In this document: positions 5,931-13,359 of the stretch, piece after piece | Numbering within the stretch: position 1 is the stretch's first letter | How the letters are laid out: the number at the start of each line of letters is the position of its first letter | NCBI GenBank assembly: GCA_002359095.1 | Contig: DEQD01000013.1 | Coordinates: forward strand, 1 to 13,408 | Length of the DNA stretch: 13,408 bases | Direction of reading: 5' to 3' | DNA from: Caryophanales bacterium UBA3375 | GTDB lineage: Bacteria; Bacillota_I; Bacilli_A; UBA3375 | Translations under genes and position numbers: made by a program | The notes under the pieces: model-generated | Told to the model about the DNA's origin: nothing | Database searches by the model: none | What the model saw: the letters and a program-made list of their open reading frames with translations, nothing else

Positions 5931-7730
5931 ATGTGTGGAATTGTTGGATATATCGGAAAAGACAAAGGACAAGAAGTAATCATTGAAGGATTATCTAAAT
6001 TAGAATACCGTGGTTATGATTCAGCAGGTATTGCTTATTTAGATAATGATAGTATAAATGTGGTAAAAACTCAAGGTAAAGTAAATAATTTAGTGGAAAA
6101 ATTAACTACAACACCAACTTCTCTTAGCATTGGTCATACACGTTGGGCTACTCATGGAGAGCCAACGAGTACTAATGCTCACCCGCACCAAGTTGGTGAT
6201 GTAACAATCGTTCACAATGGAATCATTGAGAACTATCAAGAGTTAAGAACTTTACTAGAAACTAAAGGTTATGAGTTTAAATCACAAACTGATACTGAAG
6301 TAGCTTGTGCTTATATTGATTATCTATATCAAAGTAACAACCATGATATCATTGAATCTTTAACTAAAGCTAATAAGGATTTTTTAGGTAATTATGCCAT
6401 TGGTGTAATCTTTAATCAAGATTATGATCACCTATATGCAATTAGAAGAAATGCCCCACTTATTATTGGTATAGGGGATAATGAAAACTTTATTGCTAGT
6501 GATATTATTGCTATTATTAAATATACTAATAAGTATACACTTCTTAATAATAACTATGTTGCTAAAATTAGTACTGATAATATTACTATTTATGATGAAA
6601 ATAAAAATGAAGTAAGTTATGAAGAACATATTTCGGATAAGGAAAATGAAGTATTAGATAAAAATGGATTTGATCACTATATGTTAAAAGAAATTAGTGA
6701 ACAAGGAAGTGTATTAGCTAAAACAATTAGTAGTTATTATCAAGATGATAAAATTAATTTACCACTAGACTTTTTAAGTTATGATGAAATTATTATTGTT
6801 GGTTGTGGTTCAGCAATGTATGTATCTGATATTGCTCAAGCAATGATTCAAAAAGACTTAGGTAAAAAAGTAAGAGTAGAGTGTGCTAGTGAGTTTAGAT
6901 ATAAAAATCCAATTATTAATAGTAATGATTTAGTAGTAGTTGTATCACAATCAGGAGAAACAGCTGATACACTTGCTGCTTTAGAACTTGCTAACCAAAA
7001 AGGTGTAGATACATTAGCAATAGTTAATGTAGAAGGAAGTAGTATTGATCGAGTAAGTAAATACTCAATTATTACTAAAGCAGGTAGTGAGATAGCAGTA
7101 GCAAGTACTAAAGCATTTATTTCTCAATTAGCAGTATTTTGTTTAATCTATGCTGATATGGCAATTAAATTAAATATTAAAACTAATGATGAAATTAAAT
7201 CTATGTTAAACAGTATTACTAATTTAGATGGACAAATTAATAATATTATTAATGATACTAAATTAGAGGAAGTAGCAAGTAGTATTAAAAATGAACGAGA
7301 TTTATTCTTTTTAGGAAGAGGAATTGATCAAAAGATTTGTAATGAAGGTAGTTTGAAATTAAAAGAGATTACTTATATTCATTCTGAATGTTTTGCTGCA
7401 GGAGAATTAAAACATGGTTCAATTGCTTTAATTGATAAGGATACTAAAGTAATTGGTTTAGCAACACAAAAAGATTTATATGAAAAAACTATATCTAATT
7501 TAGAAGAAGTAATAGCACGTGGTGCTAAAGTAACATTGTTTGCAGATAATAGTTTTAATATTAATGAAGATATGTTTAGTCATGTCATAAGAATTGATGA
7601 TACAAATTTATTTGTTTCAACAATTCTAGCAATTGTTAACTTTCAAGTTTTAAGTTATAAAGTTGCTAATCAGTTAGGTCGTGAAATTGATCAACCTAAA
7701 AATTTAGCTAAAAGTGTAACAGTAGAATAA
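5931..7730 (+). CDS. glmS: Glutamine--fructose-6-phosphate aminotransferase (isomerizing)
   Basis: GlmS makes glucosamine-6-phosphate from fructose-6-phosphate and glutamine, the first step toward UDP-GlcNAc and peptidoglycan. The 599 residues fit the family (about 600). The N-terminal class II glutaminase domain has the nucleophile Cys2 (exposed after Met removal, MCGIVGYIG), EYRGYDSAG, IGHTRWATHG, HNGIIENY and TDTE. Two SIS sugar-isomerase domains follow. The first contains IIVGCGSAMY and QSGETADT (340-347); the second contains FFLGRG, EGSLKLKEITYIHSE and GELKHG. The C-terminal tail QPKNLAKSVTVE is typical. ATG 5931 follows AAGGGGA by 7 bases. It is a single-gene unit with its own promoter and terminator. 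Control by a glmS ribozyme, common in Firmicutes, is not supported here because no suitable leader exists. Confidence 0.96.
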   Translation: MCGIVGYIGKDKGQEVIIEGLSKLEYRGYDSAGIAYLDNDSINVVKTQGKVNNLVEKLTTTPTSLSIGHTRWATHGEPTSTNAHPHQVGDVTIVHNGIIENYQELRTLLETKGYEFKSQTDTEVACAYIDYLYQSNNHDIIESLTKANKDFLGNYAIGVIFNQDYDHLYAIRRNAPLIIGIGDNENFIASDIIAIIKYTNKYTLLNNNYVAKISTDNITIYDENKNEVSYEEHISDKENEVLDKNGFDHYMLKEISEQGSVLAKTISSYYQDDKINLPLDFLSYDEIIIVGCGSAMYVSDIAQAMIQKDLGKKVRVECASEFRYKNPIINSNDLVVVVSQSGETADTLAALELANQKGVDTLAIVNVEGSSIDRVSKYSIITKAGSEIAVASTKAFISQLAVFCLIYADMAIKLNIKTNDEIKSMLNSITNLDGQINNIINDTKLEEVASSIKNERDLFFLGRGIDQKICNEGSLKLKEITYIHSECFAAGELKHGSIALIDKDTKVIGLATQKDLYEKTISNLEEVIARGAKVTLFADNSFNINEDMFSHVIRIDDTNLFVSTILAIVNFQVLSYKVANQLGREIDQPKNLAKSVTVE

Positions 7731-7731
7731 T

Positions 7732-7761
7732 AAAAATGAACCAGAAATGGTTCATTTTTTT
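7732..7761 (+). terminator. Intrinsic terminator after glmS
   Basis: A perfect 12-bp stem (7732-7743 with 7748-7759) closes a GAAA tetraloop and ends in a T-run. The A-run on the 5' arm pairs with the T-run. A second, weak 6-bp hairpin (AAGCTA 7771-7776 with TAGCTT 7782-7787) follows directly and may be a backup. Confidence 0.88.
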
Positions 7762-7802
7762 AATTATTATAAGCTATTTATTAGCTTTTTAAAACTTTAT
7801 TA

Positions 7803-7811
7803 TGTTATAAT
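7803..7811 (+). promoter_or_regulatory. Extended -10 promoter for enolase
   Basis: TGTTATAAT (TG at 7803-7804, TATAAT at 7806-7811) lies 29 bases before the enolase ATG. No good -35 box is seen. Transcription would begin near 7818, downstream of an in-frame ATG at 7814, which rules that ATG out as a start on this transcript. Confidence 0.65.
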
Positions 7812-7830
7812 AAATGTGTAAAAAACTTTT

Positions 7831-7835
7831 GGAGG
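7831..7835 (+). promoter_or_regulatory. Ribosome binding site fixing the enolase start at 7841
   Basis: GGAGG with 5 bases to ATG 7841. The alternative in-frame ATG at 7814 would add nine residues (MCKKLLEEI) absent from enolases and would translate through this ribosome binding site. Confidence 0.85.
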
Positions 7836-7840
7836 AAATT

Positions 7841-9133
7841 ATGTCAATAATTTTAGATGTATATGCAAGAGAAGTAATTGATTCTCGTGGTAATCCAACA
7901 GTAGAAGTTGAAGTTTATACTGAAGCTGGTGGATTTGGTCGTGCTATCGTTCCATCAGGTGCATCTACTGGTGAACACGAAGCAGTAGAACTTAGAGATG
8001 GTGACAAAAAACGTTACAATGGGAAAGGTGTTTTAAAAGCAGTTGACAATGTTAACAAAAAAATTGCACCAAAAATCATTGGTTACGAAGTTACTGATCA
8101 AGTTTTAATCGATGAAGCAATGATTAAATTAGATGGTACTAAAAATAAAAAGAAATTAGGAGCTAATGCTATCTTAGGTGTATCTTTAGCTGTAGCAGTA
8201 GCTGCTGCTGATGAGTTAGATTTACCATTATACAAATACTTAGGTGGATTTAACGCTAAAGAATTACCAGTTCCTATGATGAACATCTTAAACGGTGGAT
8301 CTCATGCTGATAACAGTGTTGATATTCAAGAGTTCATGATTGTACCTGTAAGTGCTAAAAGTATTGCACAAGCTGTACAAATGGGATCTGAAGTATTCCA
8401 CGCATTAAAAGATGTACTTAAAAAACAAAAACAAGTTACAGCTGTTGGGGATGAAGGTGGATTTGCACCAAACTTAGAAAGTAACGAAGAAGCAATCAAA
8501 GTAATCATGAAAGCTATTAAAGCTGCTGGATATAAACCAGGTAAAGATGTAATGATCGCTATGGATGCTGCTAGTAGTGAATTCTACAACAAAAAAACTA
8601 AAAAATATGAACTTAAAGGTGAAGGTAAAAAATTATCTGCTAAACAACTTGTTGACCTTTATGAAAGTTGGGTTAAAAAATACCCAATCATCAGTATTGA
8701 AGATGGTTTAGATGAAAATGATTGGGAAGGAAATAAATTACTTACTGATCGTTTAGGAGATAAAGTTCAATTAGTAGGTGATGACTTATTTGTTACAAAT
8801 ACAGAACGTCTAGCTACAGGAATTAAAAAAGGTGTAGCAAATGCTATTTTAATTAAAGTAAATCAAATTGGTACTTTAACTGAAACTTTCAATGCTATTG
8901 AAATGGCTAAAGAAGCAGGATATACTGCAATCGTATCTCACCGTTCTGGAGAAAGTGAAGATACTACAATTGCAGATATTGCTGTGGCAACTAATGCTGG
9001 TCAAATTAAAACAGGTTCTTTATCAAGAACAGATCGTATTGCTAAATATAACCAATTAATGCGTATTGAAGATGAATTAGGAAGTAGTGCAATCTATAAA
9101 GGTATTAATACTTTCTACAATTTAAAAAAATAA
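7841..9133 (+). CDS. eno: Enolase (phosphopyruvate hydratase)
   Basis: Enolase converts 2-phosphoglycerate to phosphoenolpyruvate in glycolysis; it is a magnesium-dependent cytoplasmic enzyme, often octameric in Gram-positive bacteria. From ATG 7841 it is 430 residues, the usual length. Motifs in order are DSRGNPT (14-20), the mobile loop SGAST (39-43, Ser42), NGGSHADN (His155), GDEGGFAPN (Glu205), MDAASSEF (Mg ligand Asp242), SIEDGLDENDW (Mg ligand Glu287), GDDLFVTN (Mg ligand Asp314), LIKVNQIGT (catalytic Lys339), SHRSGESEDT (His367, Arg368, Ser369) and QIKTGS (Lys390). All catalytic residues are present. It has its own extended -10 promoter and a terminator right behind it. The other lower-glycolysis genes often found beside eno (gap, pgk, tpi, pgm) are not in the window. 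Confidence 0.97.
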   Translation: MSIILDVYAREVIDSRGNPTVEVEVYTEAGGFGRAIVPSGASTGEHEAVELRDGDKKRYNGKGVLKAVDNVNKKIAPKIIGYEVTDQVLIDEAMIKLDGTKNKKKLGANAILGVSLAVAVAAADELDLPLYKYLGGFNAKELPVPMMNILNGGSHADNSVDIQEFMIVPVSAKSIAQAVQMGSEVFHALKDVLKKQKQVTAVGDEGGFAPNLESNEEAIKVIMKAIKAAGYKPGKDVMIAMDAASSEFYNKKTKKYELKGEGKKLSAKQLVDLYESWVKKYPIISIEDGLDENDWEGNKLLTDRLGDKVQLVGDDLFVTNTERLATGIKKGVANAILIKVNQIGTLTETFNAIEMAKEAGYTAIVSHRSGESEDTTIADIAVATNAGQIKTGSLSRTDRIAKYNQLMRIEDELGSSAIYKGINTFYNLKK

Positions 9134-9141
9134 CATTTTTT

Positions 9142-9167
9142 AAGTAGGTTTAATACCTACTTTTTTT
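9142..9167 (+). terminator. Intrinsic terminator between eno and guaC
   Basis: An 8-bp perfect stem (AAGTAGGT 9142-9149 with ACCTACTT 9155-9162) with a 5-base loop is followed by a run of T. It lies between the enolase stop and the guaC ribosome binding site, with only about a dozen bases left for any guaC promoter. Confidence 0.8.
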
Positions 9168-9173
9168 ATGAAA

Positions 9174-9176
9174 GGA
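9174..9176 (+). promoter_or_regulatory. Ribosome binding site core deciding the guaC start
   Basis: GGA within AAAGGAA (9171-9177) stands 2 bases before ATG 9179 and 5 bases before ATG 9182. The second ATG has the normal spacing, so it is the preferred start; the first would add a single Met. Confidence 0.55.
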
Positions 9177-9181
9177 ACATG

Positions 9182-10159
9182 ATGAAAATTTTTGATTATG
9201 AGGATATTCAACTTATCCCAAATAAATGTATCGTAAAAAGTCGAAAGGAGTGTGATACTACTGTAGTATTAGGTAAGCATACTTTTAATTTACCAGTAGT
9301 TCCTGCTAATATGCAAACTATTATTGATGAGGAGTTAGCAATTAAGTTAGCAAAAAATGGTTATTTTTATATTATGCATCGTTTTGAAGAAGATAGTCGA
9401 GCTAACTTTATCAAAACAATGAAAGATTTAGACTTAATTAGTTCAATTAGCATCGGTGTTAAGGAAAATGAATATCAGTTTTTATCCGAATTAAAATCCA
9501 AAGATTTAATTCCAGATTATATTACTATTGATATAGCACATGGACATAGTGATAGTGTTATTAATATGATCGGATTTATTAAAAACTTAATGCCTGAAAC
9601 TTTTGTTATAGCAGGAAATGTTGGAACTCCGCAGGCAATTCGTGATTTAGAAAACGCTGGTGCTGATGCTACCAAATTAGGAATAGGACCAGGTAAGGTG
9701 TGTATAACTAAACTTAAAACAGGATTTGGAACAGGGGGGTGGCAACTCTCAGCACTTCGTTGGTGTGCTCAAGCTGCAAGAAAACCAATTATTGCTGATG
9801 GTGGAATTAGAACTAATGGAGATATTGCAAAATCCATTCGTTTTGGTGCAACCATGGTAATGATTGGTTCATTGTTTGCTGCTCATCATGAATCACCAGG
9901 AAAATCAATTACTAAGGATGGGAAGTTATATAAAGAATATTATGGATCTGCAAGTGAATACCAAAAGGGTAGTAAGGAAAATATTGAAGGTAAGAAAATA
10001 TTATTAGAAGATAAAGGAAGCATTTTTGATACTTTATATGAAATGCAACAAGATTTACAATCTTCTATTTCTTATGCTGGAGGAAGGGATTTAGAAGCAA
10101 TTAGAAAAGTTGATTATGTTGTTGTAAAAAATTCAATATTTAATGGAGATAAAATATAA
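9182..10159 (+). CDS. guaC: GMP reductase (Bacillus-type GuaC)
   Basis: GuaC converts GMP to IMP and ammonia using NADPH, returning guanine nucleotides to the purine branch point. The protein (325 residues from 9182, 326 from 9179) reads very like Bacillus subtilis GuaC along its whole length: FDYEDIQLIPNKC, PVVPANMQTI, YFYIMHRF, ITIDIAHGHS, VIAGNVGTP, GADATKLGIGPGKVCITK with active-site Cys174 (numbered from 9182), GFGTGGWQL, IIADGGIR, SIRFGATMVMIGSL and SSISYAGG. The lack of CBS domains and the flap, and the GMPR-type C-terminus, separate it from IMP dehydrogenase (about 480 residues). It sits directly behind the enolase terminator without a visible promoter of its own, so expression may depend on read-through. 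It is convergent with a purine permease, which fits a salvage role. Confidence 0.95.
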   Translation: MKIFDYEDIQLIPNKCIVKSRKECDTTVVLGKHTFNLPVVPANMQTIIDEELAIKLAKNGYFYIMHRFEEDSRANFIKTMKDLDLISSISIGVKENEYQFLSELKSKDLIPDYITIDIAHGHSDSVINMIGFIKNLMPETFVIAGNVGTPQAIRDLENAGADATKLGIGPGKVCITKLKTGFGTGGWQLSALRWCAQAARKPIIADGGIRTNGDIAKSIRFGATMVMIGSLFAAHHESPGKSITKDGKLYKEYYGSASEYQKGSKENIEGKKILLEDKGSIFDTLYEMQQDLQSSISYAGGRDLEAIRKVDYVVVKNSIFNGDKI

Positions 10160-10219
10160 ATTATAATAATTTTTAATTAAAAAGAGTTGGAGTTTGATTA
10201 TTTAAAATAAACTATAGTA

Positions 10220-10255
10220 AAAAAGGATAAGATCTTAGTTAATCTTATCCTTTTT
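10220..10255. terminator. Bidirectional terminator between guaC and the purine permease
   Basis: A 14-bp perfect stem (10220-10233 with 10242-10255) has an 8-base loop; its core is GGATAAGAT/ATCTTATCC and it is flanked by A5 on one side and T5 on the other. The symmetric A and T runs let it stop transcripts from guaC (rightward) and from the permease (leftward). The rest of 10160-10283 is AT-rich with no feature seen. Confidence 0.88.
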
Positions 10256-10283
10256 AAATTAAAATAGGTTATAATAATATTGC

Positions 10284-11621
10284 TTACAATAATATGTAGT
10301 GTAGGATAAAGAATATCGCTAGCACATACATAATAGGTGAAACTTTTTTATACTCATTATCAAATAATGAACATACAACATAAGTAATGATACCTGCAGA
10401 TATCCCTTCAGAGATTGAATAAGCTCCAATTGTAAAGAATATTGTCATAAATACTGAAGCACTATTTTTGAATTTGGTAAAGTTGATATCAGCAATATGA
10501 CCAATCATCATAATACCTACTATAACTAATGATGGGGTAGCAATTGCATTCATAACCGGAGTTAAGAATTCAAATATTGGATATAGGAATAAACATAAAA
10601 TAAAACATATAGCAGTTATAACAGAAGTTAAACCTGTTTTACCTCCAATAGCTATTCCTGATAAACTTTCCATAAATGTAGTAACACTTGATGTACCTAA
10701 TAAAGAACCGATAATTGTAGCTAATGAATCAGATATCATAATTTTACTTTCGTTTTTAATACTTCCGTCTTTTTGAATAATATTAGCTTTTTTCCCTAAT
10801 GTTACTAATAATCCTGTTGTGTCAAAGAAATCAACAAATAAGAATGAAAATACAATAATCCAGAAGTTTGCATTGGTTATTAAACCAAAGATATCAACAT
10901 TAAATGCTTGCATAAATGCACTTGTGGTTTTTTGAAGCATATTTGGATCAAAACCATTCATTGGTACAAAACCTAAGTCGATTTTAAATACATATTGTCC
11001 GATTAAACAAGCAACAACAGTAAAGATCATAGTAAAGAATAAACCAATATTATTATTTTTTAAAACGAAGATAATTGCCATAAAAATTGAAATAACTGTA
11101 ATAATAACGATTGGTTGTCTAAAATCACCAAGACCAACAAGTGTTGATTCATTGCCGATAATGATTCCCGAGTTTTTTAATCCAATGAAAGCAATAAAAA
11201 AGCCGATCCCTACACCAACAGCGTTTTTTAATACATCTGGTATTGAACGAATAATCATTTGACGAATTGAACTAATACTTAAGATAAAAAATATTGTTCC
11301 AGATACAAACACAGAAAATAATGCTTCTTGCCAAGTAAATCCCATACCTAGACAAGCAGTGTATGTAAACGTCGCATTTATTCCCATCCCAGGTGCTAAA
11401 GCAAACGGAGTGTTGGCTAGTAGACCGACTAAAAGTGTTGCGATGGCACTAGCTATTACTGTGGCTCCAAAAGCAGCCTCAAACGGAATTCCCGTTTCTT
11501 GTAATATTTGTGGATTTACAAATATTATATAAAACATTGACAGAAAAGTAGTTAAACCTGCTAATATCTCTGTCTTGATATTAGTGTGGTTTTCATGAAG
11601 TTTGAAGAACTTATTTAGCAT
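10284..11621 (-). CDS. NCS2-family guanine/hypoxanthine permease (AzgA/PbuG type)
   Basis: This polytopic membrane transporter of the nucleobase:cation symporter-2 superfamily, AzgA branch, probably imports guanine and hypoxanthine (or adenine) with protons. From ATG 11621 it is 445 residues, with a dozen or more hydrophobic segments. Hallmarks are TEILAGLTTFLSMFYIIFVN (17-36), APGMGINATF (76-85), FVDFFDTTGLLVTLG (262-276), GTSSVTTFMESLSGIAIGG (309-327) with KTGLTSV following, and ISEGISAGIITY near the C-terminus. The motifs place it with AzgA/PbuG rather than with xanthine/uracil UraA-type NCS2 proteins; the exact base is not decided. Start choice: GGGAGG lies 3-8 bases before ATG 11621, whereas the upstream TTG at 11636 would put that site inside the gene. 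It is convergent with guaC and divergent from comFA. No purine riboswitch fits the short leader. Confidence 0.93.
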   Translation of the reverse strand: MLNKFFKLHENHTNIKTEILAGLTTFLSMFYIIFVNPQILQETGIPFEAAFGATVIASAIATLLVGLLANTPFALAPGMGINATFTYTACLGMGFTWQEALFSVFVSGTIFFILSISSIRQMIIRSIPDVLKNAVGVGIGFFIAFIGLKNSGIIIGNESTLVGLGDFRQPIVIITVISIFMAIIFVLKNNNIGLFFTMIFTVVACLIGQYVFKIDLGFVPMNGFDPNMLQKTTSAFMQAFNVDIFGLITNANFWIIVFSFLFVDFFDTTGLLVTLGKKANIIQKDGSIKNESKIMISDSLATIIGSLLGTSSVTTFMESLSGIAIGGKTGLTSVITAICFILCLFLYPIFEFLTPVMNAIATPSLVIVGIMMIGHIADINFTKFKNSASVFMTIFFTIGAYSISEGISAGIITYVVCSLFDNEYKKVSPIMYVLAIFFILHYILL

Positions 11622-11624
11622 ATT

Positions 11625-11630
11625 CCTCCC
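11625..11630 (-). promoter_or_regulatory. Ribosome binding site fixing the permease start at 11621
   Basis: On the minus strand GGGAGG is followed by AAT and then ATG. It excludes the upstream in-frame TTG at 11636. Confidence 0.8.
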
Positions 11631-11653
11631 ATGCAATTTTTATCTTCACTTTT

Positions 11654-11662
11654 TTTATATCA
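11654..11662 (-). promoter_or_regulatory. Candidate extended -10 promoter for the permease
   Basis: On the minus strand TGATATAAA (TG complement of 11661-11662, TATAAA complement of 11654-11659) lies 32 bases before the permease ATG. It overlaps the position just ahead of the comFA ribosome binding site on the other strand. No good -35 box is visible. Confidence 0.4.
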
Positions 11663-11677
11663 TAAAGGAGAGTAAAA

Positions 11678-12919
11678 ATGGAGAAAAAAATATATGATTT
11701 TTATTTTTTAGTAAATAAAGACCAAAGAAATAGAAAATTTGTTAACGATTATCATGAATTTGATGCAATTATTGATAATGTTTGTCAACGTTGTAAATCA
11801 GAAGTAGTAAATGATTATTGTAGTGAGTGTGAAGAATTAGGTAGATTATATAATGGTGATAAATTATATCGGTTAGTTGACAATAAACCTATTATTCCTT
11901 ATAAAGATAAGTTAAAAGAATTAAAACTTACTGATTTACAACGTGATGCTAGTGATTTTATCATTAATAATATTAAAAATAAAAAGAATAGTTTGATCTG
12001 GGCAGTTTGCGGGGCTGGAAAAACTGAAATTACCTTTGAAGCAATCGAGTATTGTTTAAAAAATAATAAATCAGTTTGTTTTTGTATACCTAGAATAGAT
12101 ATATTAAATGAAATTAAATCACGTTTAGAATTATATTTTCCTAATACTACTATTAGTGTAATTAGTGGTAAAGAAAAACAAAAAGAAAATACCCAAATAT
12201 TTGTAATGACAACTAATCAATTACTTAGATGTAAAGGAGTATTTGATTTTGTGATTGTGGATGAAGTAGATGCCTTTCCTTTTTCTCATCATCCTAAATT
12301 TTTAACCGCGGTTTATGATTCATTAACTTGTGATGGAGTTTTTTGTTGTCTAACTTCAACTCCATCACAAGAGATTAAAAATCTTAATTTAGAAACGTTT
12401 ATTATTTATAAAAGATGGCATAATTATCCATTACCAGTACCCAATTTAATACCGATAATATTTAATAGTGATTTATATTATCGATTAATCTTGAGTTTTC
12501 ATTTATATACTCAACAACGACCGATACTAATCTTTATTTGTAATAAAGATTATTGTGAACTTGCTAAGACCAAGTTAACACCAATCTTTAAAAATAAAAG
12601 GATTGAGTGTGTACACTCCCAATCAGAAAATAGATTTGAGATAATTAAAGAGTTTTCCCACGATAAGATTGATGTACTTATCACTACACCAATCTTAGAA
12701 AGAGGGGTTACTTTTAAAGATGTAGATGTAATTGTACTTGATAGTGATAATGAATTATATAATGAAGCTAGTTTAGTACAAATTGCTGGAAGAAGTAGAA
12801 GACATCCTGATTTTCAAGGTGGTAATGTATATTTTTATTATAAAGAATACACTAATATAATAAAAGATAGTAAGAAGCAAATTAAGATGATGAATAATAA
12901 AGCTAGTAAGGATAATTAA
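11678..12919 (+). CDS. comFA: ComFA-like ATP-dependent DNA helicase/translocase of competence
   Basis: ComFA is a DEAD-type superfamily 2 ATPase thought to power entry of transforming single-stranded DNA across the membrane, acting on the cytoplasmic side. The 413-residue protein has the ComFA layout. It starts with a four-cysteine zinc site, CQRC (Cys36, Cys39) and CSEC (Cys48, Cys51). The helicase core follows: LTDLQRDA (Q-motif region, about 84-91), Walker A CGAGKTE (111-117), DEVD (195-198), LTSTPS (225-230), TTPILERGVTF (336-346) and QIAGRSRRH (368-376). DEVD in place of DEAD and the zinc site distinguish it from PriA and general helicases; PriA would be much longer. AAAGGAG (11664-11670) precedes the ATG by 7 bases. 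The gene is divergent from the permease with 56 bases between start codons. The usual partner comFC is not found intact downstream. Confidence 0.93.
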   Translation: MEKKIYDFYFLVNKDQRNRKFVNDYHEFDAIIDNVCQRCKSEVVNDYCSECEELGRLYNGDKLYRLVDNKPIIPYKDKLKELKLTDLQRDASDFIINNIKNKKNSLIWAVCGAGKTEITFEAIEYCLKNNKSVCFCIPRIDILNEIKSRLELYFPNTTISVISGKEKQKENTQIFVMTTNQLLRCKGVFDFVIVDEVDAFPFSHHPKFLTAVYDSLTCDGVFCCLTSTPSQEIKNLNLETFIIYKRWHNYPLPVPNLIPIIFNSDLYYRLILSFHLYTQQRPILIFICNKDYCELAKTKLTPIFKNKRIECVHSQSENRFEIIKEFSHDKIDVLITTPILERGVTFKDVDVIVLDSDNELYNEASLVQIAGRSRRHPDFQGGNVYFYYKEYTNIIKDSKKQIKMMNNKASKDN

Positions 12920-12932
12920 TTTTAAAAGAGGA

Positions 12933-12943
12933 TATAATATAAT
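12933..12943 (+). promoter_or_regulatory. Possible promoter after comFA (two overlapping TATAAT boxes)
   Basis: TATAAT occurs at 12933-12938 and again at 12938-12943, fourteen bases after the comFA stop. No -35 box is evident and the sequence is very AT-rich, so chance is a real possibility. It would drive the region that now holds only broken reading frames. Confidence 0.25.
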
Positions 12944-12947
12944 AAAT

Positions 12948-13359
12948 ATGACCGTAAGAACAATGGAGTGAAAGTAAAAAAGATACGAAATGAAGTTATT
13001 AAGTTTAATTTTAATGGAATTAATATATTTTCAATATTTAATAAAAATATGGAAAATAACAAACAAAATTAGTCTATTAATAATGTGATGAATATAGTTT
13101 AGTAGAACCAGAAATATTAAAAACTAAATTTTTTGACAAGATAAAAGGAAGTTATTGAAATTAATAAAAATGAATAATAATCCGTTTTTTTTAGAACAAA
13201 GTCAATAATTATAATTTTTTTGAAATACTAGCTGGAAAATTACATGATCCATCAATTAGAATTGAGTTATGTCTACTAATATTTATATATTTATTGTGTT
13301 TTATAAATATAATTATATATATTAGGACGTTAATGGGTGATATAAACTTTTTTGTGTAA
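12948..13359 (+). pseudogene. Probable decayed coding region after comFA, origin unknown
   Basis: No intact gene is seen in this 400-base stretch, but several open pieces have codon use like the neighbours. From GTG 12968 a frame reads VKVKKIRNEVIKFNFNGINI and on to a TAG. From about 13084 another reads DEYSLVEPEILKTKFFDK and stops at TGA 13156. In that same frame, 13195-13359 runs 54 codons (including NYNFFEILAGKLHDPSIRIE, then a hydrophobic stretch LCLLIFIYLLCFINIIIYI) to TAA with no plausible start. Multiple frameshifts and stops in one or two former genes would explain this. KFNFNGINI faintly recalls the start of ribosome hibernation factors, which often lie downstream of comFA, but this is speculative. 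AT-rich non-coding DNA with chance open frames is the alternative. Confidence 0.3.

Noticed and set aside
7814..7840. Upstream ATG start for enolase adding nine residues
   Set aside because: It lies within a few bases of the -10 element, probably before the transcription start, and would translate through the GGAGG site that serves ATG 7841. The 430-residue product from 7841 is the normal enolase length.
11622..11636. Upstream TTG start for the permease adding MHGRN
   Set aside because: The added codons are the ribosome binding site (GGGAGG) of the internal ATG at 11621.
12990..13088. 32-residue hydrophobic open frame starting MKLLSLILMELIYFQYL
   Set aside because: There is no ribosome binding site before the ATG, and it overlaps another open piece in a different frame. 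AT-rich DNA readily yields Leu/Ile-rich chance frames.
13133..13208. TTGACA box (13133-13138) with TGAAAT 17 bases later, and a 17-codon TTG-started frame after AAAGGAA
   Set aside because: The -10 match is only 4 of 6 and would overlap the tiny frame it is meant to serve. Nothing supports a peptide of this size here.
13260..13325. AT-rich stretch resembling a replication or unwinding element
   Set aside because: There are no DnaA-box-like repeats or ordered iterons; it coincides with the hydrophobic part of the decayed reading frame, where AT-rich codons are expected.
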